This document shows positions 11,572 through 21,400 of a DNA stretch of 64,000 nt, in pieces. The notes beneath the pieces were generated by a model that saw nothing but the letters and a program-made list of their open reading frames with translations, ran no database searches and had not been told where the DNA came from. Origin of the DNA: Amanita rubescens (taxonomy: Eukaryota; Basidiomycota; Agaricomycetes; Agaricales; Amanitaceae); NCBI GenBank assembly GCA_015039365.1, contig WION01000039.1, forward strand, positions 62,001 to 126,000. Reading direction: 5' to 3'. Numbering within the stretch: the first letter of the stretch is position 1; the number at the start of each line of letters is the position of its first letter. Made by a program: the position numbers and the translations under genes.

Positions 11572-14500
11572 ATGTCTAACGACTTGACGATTCCTAGTTC
11601 CATTCCCGTTTTGAATGGAACTAACTATAAAGAATGGGAACGCATGATGCGTTTCCTATTACAAACAAAGGGACTATTTCAGTACCTTAAAGATGACTAT
11701 GTTCATCCTCCGCGGATTACTCCGCTACAACAATTCTTCATAGACACAGGTGTTCGTGCAGCCATAACTGCACAACCTGCTGTAGCAGCAGTTGCTGCAC
11801 ATGGTTCACATCCAGCAACACCTGCAATCCCAGCCGTTGAGGGTGAACCGTCTATCACCCAACAAATGGTTGATGATGCAAAGGCCGTCAAAAAGGCTTT
11901 TGAAGATTGGGTCGTCGAGGATGATCGCATCCTCGGATCCATAAATATGAAATGTTCTGCTACTATACAGCAGATCAATTCAGAAGTAAATGCCGCTAGA
12001 GTTTTATGGCGGAATTTAGCAAATCAATACGGTGTGACAACGTCTGCCGGAATATATAATGACTTCCAATTAGCCGTTACTTGGAAGTTCCAAGACAAAA
12101 AGGATCCCACACAATCCTTAAACGACCTCCTTGCCATAATAAACCGCTTATCATCTAGCGGAATTGTATTGCCTGAAAATGTACAGGCAATGATTGTACT
12201 TTCAGCCGTCCCCCGTCATTGGGACAATTTTGCCGCTGTGGTTCTAGCCACAACAGAACCATCGGATCTTACGATCCAAGGGATACTTCCCTTAATTCAG
12301 AATGAGTGGCGCCGAAGGCACCCTGAATCTGCCGCGACGGCAAATTCGTCGCAACAACAGCAGCAACCATGGCAACAAGTACGTGGTCGAGGACGAGGAC
12401 GTGCTCGCAGACGTGGCCGCGGAGCAGGTCGTGGACGTGGGGGGAGACCTTATTCTAGGCCTCCACAAGGCGCTCAGACACCGGCTCCTACTGCTCCTCC
12501 GGCAAATCAAAATTGGCCGGGTAAAGTTGAGGGCCAAACACGTGGTCCTAACTGGGAGAGGAACCGAGAACGCCGAAAGGCAGATGCAGCCGAGAAGAAG
12601 GCTGCCAAAGCCGCAGAACATACTATGGGTTCTGCACATACCGTTGCCCGTATTGGGCCTTATGACATCACCGAGCCAGTTGCCGGCTCTAGCAAAGGCA
12701 AACAAAGAGAAAAGGATGAACTGGACTTTGAGTCCTATAAATCGAACCGAGGAATGGGGATATCGTCAGACGATATCGACTATAAAAATATGGATATAGA
12801 TCAGGAAGCTGAACTATATTATGACGATTATTACTATGAAGATAACGGCGAACAATGGTATGAAACCATTAAGAAGCTGGAAATGGCTAACTTTCTCTTT
12901 ATAGAGGCAGCAATGAAAATGGTGTTCCCTAAATTGGGGCATCATCGTCGTACTATAAATTCCTTCTTTGAACAATCTGTACTATATGATAGTATAAATT
13001 ATAAAGAAAATTTAGACGAAAACTGCCTCGTAAGAGATAAGTCGTGTGACACTGTCATTTATAATGCAAATATGATTGAACGATCATATAATATTGGTAA
13101 CATGTTTAAAAAACCTTTTACATGTTTAGCGGTCAATAAAAGAAAATTTAAGGATAAAGTACATCCAACATGTCCCTGTCCGGAATGTGTTGAGAAGCGT
13201 ACTGGAGATACACTATGGATGTGTGACTCCGGTGCATCTGACCACTTTACCTTTAGTAGGAAAGACTTCTCTGAATATAGAGAATTTCCTGCAAACGAAA
13301 ATCACAGTGTCAAAACCGCTAATGGTATAGACCGTCTTGAGGGACTTGGCACAGTTATTCTTGAACACAAGTTGTCCACAGGGGAAACAACACTCGTAAA
13401 GCTCTTCCCTGTTCTATATATGCCACGGGCAACTGCACGCTTGATTTCAAACGGCAGATTGATCCGACAAGGATTAACTTGTAAACAAGATGAAAAGATG
13501 GTAGTCTTTTCCTTTACAGACTCGGGTAGAACGTGTATTGAAGGACATTATCTTATGCCCGATGATACATTAGTTTACGCTCGAGGTAGGATTATTATAA
13601 TGAATCCTACACTGGTTTCCGGTCCAGGCTTAGCCAACAGGAATTCTAAATTAATTCTTGGAAGACCGACAAAGAAACCAGATGCAGAGTCTATAGAAAA
13701 ACTATTAGACTACGAGACCTGGCATAAACGGTTTGGTCATCCATCTAACGAAGTCTTCTCCAAGATACCGTTAAATGTCAATGGATGGAAAGAAGTTACA
13801 CTTCCAGAAGGAAAATTACGTTGTGAAGGTTGTCTAAAAGGCAAAATGAAGGCAAAACCTTATAAACTGTCTTCGAAGAGAGCTACTCGTCCCTTCGAGT
13901 TACTCCATATGGATCTTATGACCGTACCGGCCATATCTTACCACAAATACAAATATATTGGTGTTATCGTAGACGATTTCACCTCGTATACGTGGATTGG
14001 TTTGTTAAAAACCAAAGATCAAACTCTAGAATATTTTACCGGATGGTATAATGAGTTTGTAGATCCTAAACAACCTATTTCTCACCTCCGTTCTGATCGA
14101 GGGGGGGAATTTGTAAATAAAGCCTTTGAAGAATTCCTTAAATCCAAAGGAATTAAACATCAACAGACAGCTCCTTACACCCCACAACAAAATGGTCGCG
14201 TTGAACGCATGAATCAGACTTTGTCAGACAAAGCTGAGGCTATGCGATTAGACGCAGGATGTCCGAAATCTTGGTGGGAGTTCTCATTCAGAACGGCTGT
14301 GCATGTGTACAACCGCACTCCCCTAAAAAGGACTAAATGGAAGACCCCTCTGGAAAATCTTCTTAACAAAAAACCAGACGTATCATACTTCCGAGTATTT
14401 GGATGTGAAGCCTGGGTATTTATCCCTGATCAACGGAGACCGGATAAGCTGTCCGAGAAATCCGTTTTATGCACTTTTGTAGGATATGAATCAGGAACCA

Positions 14501-17418
14501 AAGGCTATAGGTTCATGACGTCGACAAACACACTGGTCATATCCTCCCAGGCAACATTCTTTGAAAACAGGTTTCCGCGCAAAGGAAAGACTGCAGATAT
14601 AATTACTGAAGATCTTGGTCCGATCTGGGAGGCGATTCCTCAAAAGGAACCTAACCGCCCTCCACAAAATTTGGATTTAGATAACTTACTCCCAGAGAAC
14701 CGTAGACGTTCTCCGAGCAGAAGACGCTCACCCGGTTTGGATCGAAGGGGTGCATCTCCTGATAGACAGCAATCAGACCCTTCTGATGATTCAAACGATG
14801 ATGATGACGGTGATGAATTTGCCGATCGTCGAAGAGATTTTTTGGATGATAATATCCAAAGGCAAAGGGAAGAAAGAGAACAAGAAAGACGTGACAATTA
14901 TCGTAGACAACGCGATGATTGGAAAAAGGGTCAAGGAATTGATAAACAATCTCGTTTACGAGATCAATTCAAACGTCAAATGAGTGATATGTTTAAGAAA
15001 CGTAAAACTCCTGAACCCTTTAGACGTACTCCCTCTCCACAGATTAAAGAGGAGACTCCTGTTCCTTCTAGGCCTATAACACCGATACCATATGTATCTA
15101 GGCCACCTTCACCTCGTAGTCCTATGGATGAAGATAATCCCTTCTCTTTGAATCAAAGAGATCGAGATGAAATAGAAAACCCATTTATGACGGATCGAGA
15201 ATTTGATCAATTTGAACAACGTCAAAGAGATCGTTTTAGAGAATTTGCTCAGAGACCTAGACCTCCTCCACCGATCATATCTGATCCTGGTCCACCCTCT
15301 GTACAAATAGGTCCTCGCCGTTCTGGCCGTTTTCCAATTCCAAGGGTACAAAGAGACAACGCGTATGGAGATAAAACTCCTGCACAGATAGAAGCGGAAA
15401 TTCAGCAAAAGCGAGATGCTTTACGAGAGCAGTTAAAAGATAAAACTCCGAGTTCTTCGACTCAGGATCCACCGTCAGCAGACAGGAACCCTGATAGAAT
15501 GAATGAATCTGCTTCTCTACTCAAAGAAATCTTTGCTTTAAAGTCTGAATTAAAATCTGCGGAACATGATCATTTAACCCGAATGATTAATGAATCTGGA
15601 AATGAATTCCTTCATTTTCTTCTAAAAGCGGCTGTCCCCCTTGTGGATAATATTCCATATGACTATAGAGATATATCTAAAATGCGCTCCAGTAATCCTC
15701 AATTGTATAAACAATGGAAGATTGCAATGGATGACGAATTTAAATCTCTTCAATCTAGAGATATTTGGGAGTTAGTTGATCTTCCAAAAGGACGAAACCT
15801 AATCAGATGTCGTTGGGTTTTCGACTTAAAAACCGATGGACGCAAAAAAGCTCGCGTCGTAGCTAAAGGTTTTAGTCAACGTCCCGGATTAGATTACGAC
15901 GAAACATTCTCGCCTGTAGCGAGATATGAAACAATCCGAATACTTCTGGCCACATCAGTGCTTGAAAATTGGGATATACAAGCCCTAGATGTAAAAACTG
16001 CCTTCTTATATGGCGATCTTGATGAAGATATTTACATGGCCCAGCCAGAAGGTTTCGTTGTAAAAGGACAAGAATCTAAAGTATATAGGCTGAGGAAAGC
16101 CATATATGGATTGAAACAGGCATCATATGCCTGGAATAAACAAGCTGATAAATCGTTGAAATCGTTGCATTTCGAGCGATGCTTGTCTGATTCTGGCGTT
16201 TACGTTCGTAAAGGCAAGAATACTATCACGATATGCATACTGTATGTCGACGATATACTCTTTATGGGAAATGATGATTCCACCATCGCATCCATTAAAA
16301 AGAAATTTATGGAGATGTGGGAATGTCGTGATCTTGGAAAGATCAAAGAGTATTTACGAATCCAAGTCAATTACAACCGTGATTTAGGATTCTTAGTTAT
16401 AGATCAAGGTCCTTATGCCTTGAAGGTTGTCAAGCGATTTGGACTTGAAGATTGCAAGTCTGTACGCACACCGTTACCTGCTGGGTATGCTCCTATAAAG
16501 AATGAAGGAGAATGCACACCACAGGAACGTTCTTATTATCAACAGATAATAGGATCCCTTCTATATCTTGCCTTAGGAACTAGGCCTGATATAATTTATG
16601 CAGTAATTTTGATGTCCCAATTTTCATCAAACCCGTCCCAAGAACACATTCAAAAAGCTTTGTATATAGTCAAATACATTGCTCATACCTTAAACGTCAA
16701 AATCGTTTATAGCGCCAAAGGCAATAATAAATTTAGAGCCTACGCTGACGCTGACTGGGCCGCTGATCGTAATACACGACGATCTATAAACGGTTATGTC
16801 TTAATGTTAGCTGGTGGTGCGGTAGCTTGGACGAGTAGAAAACAAAAGACTGTAGCTCTGTCTTCGACTGAAGCAGAATACATATCTTTGTCAGATGCTG
16901 CAAGACAAATTGCATGGGTTGAAAATCTATTTTACGAAATAGGTGCACCCATTAAAAGCATCTTACTTAGCGTAGATAACCAAGGCGCTATATTTTGGGC
17001 ACAAAATCCTGCACAAGAACATCGTTCCAAACACATTGATATTCGCTATCATTTCGTTCGCGAGTTGATCGAGACTAAAAAGGTAGTCCTCGAATATATA
17101 CCAACAAACGAGCAGAATGCGGATCTCATGACTAAGAATTTATCCTTTGAAAAGGTCAAATTCTTTAGAGAACGATTGGGACTTTCCTTAGAAGAATACC
17201 CGACTTCTACAAATACATTAATCAAAAGACCTGATCGATTAGAGACTGAGGAAATTCGTGATTTGACGAAATTAATTCTTGATTGGCAAAATCTTGAATT
17301 AGATGGAATTGACCGTCTATCACACAAGAAGTTGATGGAACTTCTTGATGGTCTTATTGATCAACAGGAATCGGATATAGATCCCTTCTATGATGAAAAC
17401 ATCATAGACTTTAAATAA
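11572..17418 (+). CDS. Copia gag-pol polyprotein
   Basis: 1948 codons from ATG 11572, with no frameshift. In order: a gag domain of the UBN2/DUF4219 type (NGTNYKEWERMM near residue 15) and an RG-rich segment near 270-300 instead of a CCHC knuckle. Then protease (DSGASDHF), the GAG-pre/HHCC zinc region (HKRFGHPS...CEGCLKGK) and the integrase core (D at HMDLM, D at SDRGGEF, E at NGRVERMNQ). A 300-residue charged Arg/Pro/Asp linker follows, then reverse transcriptase (FSPVARYETIR, LYVDDILFMG) and RNase H (ADADWAAD, STEAEYISL). The order protease-integrase-RT-RNase H defines Pseudoviridae-type elements. All catalytic residues I can check are present. Confidence 0.96.
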   Translation: MSNDLTIPSSIPVLNGTNYKEWERMMRFLLQTKGLFQYLKDDYVHPPRITPLQQFFIDTGVRAAITAQPAVAAVAAHGSHPATPAIPAVEGEPSITQQMVDDAKAVKKAFEDWVVEDDRILGSINMKCSATIQQINSEVNAARVLWRNLANQYGVTTSAGIYNDFQLAVTWKFQDKKDPTQSLNDLLAIINRLSSSGIVLPENVQAMIVLSAVPRHWDNFAAVVLATTEPSDLTIQGILPLIQNEWRRRHPESAATANSSQQQQQPWQQVRGRGRGRARRRGRGAGRGRGGRPYSRPPQGAQTPAPTAPPANQNWPGKVEGQTRGPNWERNRERRKADAAEKKAAKAAEHTMGSAHTVARIGPYDITEPVAGSSKGKQREKDELDFESYKSNRGMGISSDDIDYKNMDIDQEAELYYDDYYYEDNGEQWYETIKKLEMANFLFIEAAMKMVFPKLGHHRRTINSFFEQSVLYDSINYKENLDENCLVRDKSCDTVIYNANMIERSYNIGNMFKKPFTCLAVNKRKFKDKVHPTCPCPECVEKRTGDTLWMCDSGASDHFTFSRKDFSEYREFPANENHSVKTANGIDRLEGLGTVILEHKLSTGETTLVKLFPVLYMPRATARLISNGRLIRQGLTCKQDEKMVVFSFTDSGRTCIEGHYLMPDDTLVYARGRIIIMNPTLVSGPGLANRNSKLILGRPTKKPDAESIEKLLDYETWHKRFGHPSNEVFSKIPLNVNGWKEVTLPEGKLRCEGCLKGKMKAKPYKLSSKRATRPFELLHMDLMTVPAISYHKYKYIGVIVDDFTSYTWIGLLKTKDQTLEYFTGWYNEFVDPKQPISHLRSDRGGEFVNKAFEEFLKSKGIKHQQTAPYTPQQNGRVERMNQTLSDKAEAMRLDAGCPKSWWEFSFRTAVHVYNRTPLKRTKWKTPLENLLNKKPDVSYFRVFGCEAWVFIPDQRRPDKLSEKSVLCTFVGYESGTKGYRFMTSTNTLVISSQATFFENRFPRKGKTADIITEDLGPIWEAIPQKEPNRPPQNLDLDNLLPENRRRSPSRRRSPGLDRRGASPDRQQSDPSDDSNDDDDGDEFADRRRDFLDDNIQRQREEREQERRDNYRRQRDDWKKGQGIDKQSRLRDQFKRQMSDMFKKRKTPEPFRRTPSPQIKEETPVPSRPITPIPYVSRPPSPRSPMDEDNPFSLNQRDRDEIENPFMTDREFDQFEQRQRDRFREFAQRPRPPPPIISDPGPPSVQIGPRRSGRFPIPRVQRDNAYGDKTPAQIEAEIQQKRDALREQLKDKTPSSSTQDPPSADRNPDRMNESASLLKEIFALKSELKSAEHDHLTRMINESGNEFLHFLLKAAVPLVDNIPYDYRDISKMRSSNPQLYKQWKIAMDDEFKSLQSRDIWELVDLPKGRNLIRCRWVFDLKTDGRKKARVVAKGFSQRPGLDYDETFSPVARYETIRILLATSVLENWDIQALDVKTAFLYGDLDEDIYMAQPEGFVVKGQESKVYRLRKAIYGLKQASYAWNKQADKSLKSLHFERCLSDSGVYVRKGKNTITICILYVDDILFMGNDDSTIASIKKKFMEMWECRDLGKIKEYLRIQVNYNRDLGFLVIDQGPYALKVVKRFGLEDCKSVRTPLPAGYAPIKNEGECTPQERSYYQQIIGSLLYLALGTRPDIIYAVILMSQFSSNPSQEHIQKALYIVKYIAHTLNVKIVYSAKGNNKFRAYADADWAADRNTRRSINGYVLMLAGGAVAWTSRKQKTVALSSTEAEYISLSDAARQIAWVENLFYEIGAPIKSILLSVDNQGAIFWAQNPAQEHRSKHIDIRYHFVRELIETKKVVLEYIPTNEQNADLMTKNLSFEKVKFFRERLGLSLEEYPTSTNTLIKRPDRLETEEIRDLTKLILDWQNLELDGIDRLSHKKLMELLDGLIDQQESDIDPFYDENIIDFK

Positions 17419-17429
17419 AGGATATCTAA

Positions 17430-17440
17430 GCGAAGGGGTG
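17430..17440 (+). promoter_or_regulatory. Copia polypurine tract
   Basis: GCGAAGGGGTG lies immediately upstream of the 3' LTR, in the position where plus-strand synthesis starts in LTR elements. Confidence 0.75.
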
Positions 17441-17847
17441 TGTTAAATATAGAATTATATTTATAGAATGATTAACTACTGATTGACTACAATCAATGTT
17501 ACTCATATCGCTCGCGTCATCCTTTATGTATGACATAGAGATGACATCATAATGACTTCATTATGATATCATGGTGACATCATGATAGACTCATGATCGC
17601 ACCTTATGGTGTGCTTAGCACGCCATATCTTCCCATCTATACTATATGCTTACACATATGTAGACACATATTTGTTCTCTCTTAGTATATAAACCTGTCC
17701 TGTATCGTAGAATAGGACAATCCATTCTCTTCCTCTTACTATCACTACTACGCCGAAGAGTAGTGCTAAGATCATATCGCAATAGGTAAGCTATTGCACC
17801 TGCTCATGCTGTGGACACGCTCTCGCGTAGACCTGTCTTCTTCGTCA
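17441..17847 (+). repeat. Copia 3' LTR
   Basis: 407 bp, indistinguishable by eye from the 5' LTR. It is followed by the CCTTC target duplication. Confidence 0.95.
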
Positions 17848-18065
17848 CCTTCGTCTTCCATGACTCTCAAGGTTTTGTCCAAAATGAACTTCACACATTT
17901 TTTTAAATTTTATATTATCCTCAAGACCTTGGGCAAGATCAGCACAAGAACTATGTATGAAGTTTGGACTTGGTACTGTAACTTTGTTTTATTGAAGTGT
18001 GTATGCATTATACATACCCCTGCTATTTCACATGTAGTATTTCCAAATATGTACTCTGTCTCATC

Positions 18066-18290
18066 TCATCTTGATGCTAAATTTGTCATACTGGTAAGAT
18101 TGTCTGGGTGGTCTGTTGTTTTTGTTGCATTTGTTACATCAAGCTTCTGTGCCTCATCCCACCTTGGATTCCTGTATGTTGATGCCAAATTGGCCATGCT
18201 TGTGAAAGTGTCTGGGTGGTCTGATTCAAGCTTCCCTTTTCTTCCATTCACCACATCCATTGAAGCTTCCTGTCACACTTTGACTTAGGT
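18066..18290 (-). pseudogene. TPR fragment of an NLR
   Basis: A short minus-strand frame encodes about two TPRs of the type seen in the second NLR (SDHPDTFTSMANLASTYRN, RWDEAQKL). It lacks NB-ARC and has indels. It sits between the Copia 3' flank and the end of the GTPase gene, and is best read as a remnant of another NLR at this locus. Confidence 0.7.
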
Positions 18291-18460
18291 AGCCCATGTG
18301 ATAATGATAGCCTGCTAGAATTTACAAAAGTTATTTGCTTTGTTTCATGCCCTTCAACCTGTCCCTCCATGTATTGCCAACAACATACACATACTGTGTG
18401 TCCACATTAGAAAGAAAATTTGAGTGAATAACCAAAGGAAGGCATACAGTGAGAAGTGAT

Positions 18461-21400
18461 CTATGTATAAATAAATCTGAGCTCAATGCAAAGGCTATAC
18501 AGCCAATAGATCACCTGAATATCATGCTGGGTGTTTCAGATAAGTGATTCACAAGTAGTCCATGACTAGACAAAGTACCTACCATCAATGTGAGTCACCT
18601 GCCAGTAGAGTAATGTGATCAAATCTTGATGATCAGAGTGCATAAAGTCAGGAGTAACATCAGTCTTCAGCTTCTGAACATAGCCTTTTTGCTTGAATTG
18701 ATCAAAGGCTTCTGTGACTGATTGCAAAAATGGTTTATTGATCCAAAAGGATAGCTTGGCAATGATAATAATTGCTTGAAACTTTAAGCAAACATACAGT
18801 AAATGAAAAGGAACAGTTTACCAGCTAAGGCCTGACAATCACTTGGCTTATTGTAACACCATCAGTTGTGTACTACCCAAAGGAAAGAACAAAATACCTT
18901 GACATGAAAGTTGCTTTGGATGTCTCCAAACATGGAGAAAAGTTCATACTGGTTTATGAGATAGAGTAAAACAACATATCATCAGACCTACACACTATCA
19001 TGCAAACTGATATGAACATCAATGCCTCATGAACAAGCATCACTCACCTGGAAATTGAGGAAAGTGATATAAGTGAAAGAAGTGATCACATGAGGTGGGA
19101 CTGGGTCAGCTGAAATGAAATCTTACAATCTATGATAATGGTGTATAAGGAAGATATGGAAAAGATATGGCAACATGCTTACTTTCTGGTATACATAAGA
19201 CAATCATGAATTGAAGTATACTGAGAGTCCAGGTCAGACAATTTGCAATGTCACTCACTTGCTGTTGGTGAAAGGAAAAAGATGTAATGAGATTGCTTTT
19301 CACAAAATGTGCAATGTCACCCACTCGCTTTTGATGATGTAATGAGACTGACTTTCACAAAATGTGCAATGTCACTCACATTCTGTTAGTGATAGGAAAA
19401 TACTATGTGAGACTGGGGCTTTCACAAAATGTGCAATGTTGCTCACAATCTGTTGGTGATAGGGATGTGATGAGACTGCCTTTAAAAAATGTGAATTGTC
19501 ACTCACAAGCTGTTGGCCATAGGAAAAGATGTGATGAGACTGCCATTCACAAAATGTTCAATGTCACTCACTGGCTGTTGGTCATAGAAAAAGATGTGAT
19601 GAGACTACAGTTCACAAAATGTGCAACTTGAATGTCACTCACCAGCTGTTGGTAACAGGAAAAGAGGTGATGAACTGCCATTGACAAAATGTGGAATGAC
19701 ACTCACTCGCTGTTGGTGATAGGAAAAGATGTGATGAGACTGCTTTTCACAAAATGTGCATCACTTACTTGCTGTTGGTGATGGGAAAAGATGTGATGAG
19801 ACTGCCTTTCATGGAATGTGGAATGTCACTTACTCGCTGTTGGTAATAGGAAAAGATGTGATGAAAGTTTGAAACCAGTGCCTTTCACAAAATGTTCAAT
19901 GTCACTCACTTGCTATTGGTCATAGAAAGGATGTGATGAGACTGCCTTTCACAAAATATGTAATGTTGCACACTTCCTGTTGGCCATAGGGAAAGATGTG
20001 ATGAGATTGCCTTTCATGGGTGTGCAATGTCACTCACAAACTGTTGGTAATGGGAAAAGATGTGACAAGACTGCCTTTCACAAAATGTGGATTGTCACTT
20101 ACAACCTGTTGGTCATAGGAAGAGAAGTGATGAGACTGTCTTTCACAAAATGTGCAATGTCACTCACTTTCTGTTGATCATAAGAAAGTTGTGATGAGAC
20201 AGCCTTTCACAAAATGTGTGGTGTCACACACATCCTGTTGGTCATATGAGACAGCCTTTCACAAAATGTGCAATGTCACTCACATCCTGATAATGATAAG
20301 AAAAGATGTGATGAGACTGCCTTTGCAAAATGTGGATTATCACTCACTTTCTGTTTGTGACAGGAAAAGATGTGATGAGACTGCCTTTGACAAAATGTGC
20401 AATGTCACTCACTCGCTGTTGGAAATAGGAAAAGATGTGATGATACTGCATTTCACAAAGTGTCCAATGTCACTCACTTCCTGTTGGTAACAGGGAAAGA
20501 TGTGACAAGACTGCATTTCACAAAATGTGCAATGTCACTCACATACTGTTGGTGATAGGAAAAGATGTGATGAGATTGTGGTTCACAAAATGTACAATGT
20601 CACTGACAAACTGTTGGTCATAGGAAGAGATATGATAAGACTGCCTGTCACAAAATGTGTAATGCCACCTACATCCTGTTGTAACAGCAAAAGATGTGAT
20701 GAGACTGCCTTCCACAAAAATCTTCAAGCTCACATCCTGTTAGTGATAAGGGAAATACATAGAACAGTTGCTCAGAAATATTTGCAATGTTACTCACATA
20801 CTGTTGGCCATAGGCAAAAATTTGACAAGGTCATCTTCTTAATCATTAAACTAGCATGACATGCTGCCAACCTGCTATATTATAGGAAAACATGAGATTT
20901 ACACTGCTTTTCACAATACTTGCAACACCACTCACAATCTGTAGAACAACAAATGTGTACAACTTGTCCTGTAGCAGAGTGGCTAGCATCACTCACTTCC
21001 TTTGGAAAGGAATTAGCATCATGAGTTGGGACAAAGAAAACAATGTGACTGACTCTCTTTTGTCATAGTATTTCATATGATGAATCATATCTCACAAAAG
21101 GATCACATACATCCTGTTTGTTTTGCCATAGTTTGTGACTTTGTCAAGACTCAGCTTTGGAAAGAAGAAATATTTACTGTCTGTTGTTTTGAGACAAGAT
21201 GTAATGATTATAAGCAGACAGAAAGGAAAAGTCACTTACTTCCTGTTATTAATGCAAAGAACTTTGTTGAGACTGTCTTTCAGATAATAGTATGTCACCA
21301 ACTTTCTGTTGTTCATTGAGTTATGTTTGATAAGCTGCACAAACATCAATGTTGCTTACTTTCTTTAAGCAGGTCAAGTGTGGTGTGAAGCAGTGTTATA

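Larger units (their letters stand above)
9715..17847 (+). mobile_element. Complete Copia (Ty1/copia) LTR retrotransposon
   Basis: Two 407-bp LTRs (9715-10121 and 17441-17847) that look identical by eye start TGTT and end GTCA. A CCTTC duplication flanks the element at 9710-9714 and 17848-17852. The order is LTR, primer-binding site, a leader holding a small open frame, one long gag-pol frame, a purine tract, LTR. All enzyme motifs are intact and the LTRs match, so insertion was recent and the element may be active. Confidence 0.96.

Noticed and set aside
12302..12799. 165-codon plus frame overlapping the Copia gag
   Set aside because: Out-of-frame reading of the RG-rich segment; no conserved feature.
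19362..20859. Plus-strand frames with repeated CNVTH...LLVIGKDVMRL-type peptides
   Set aside because: By-product of about 65-bp tandem units read on the strand opposite to the GTPase gene; no start, no domain, frames shift between units.
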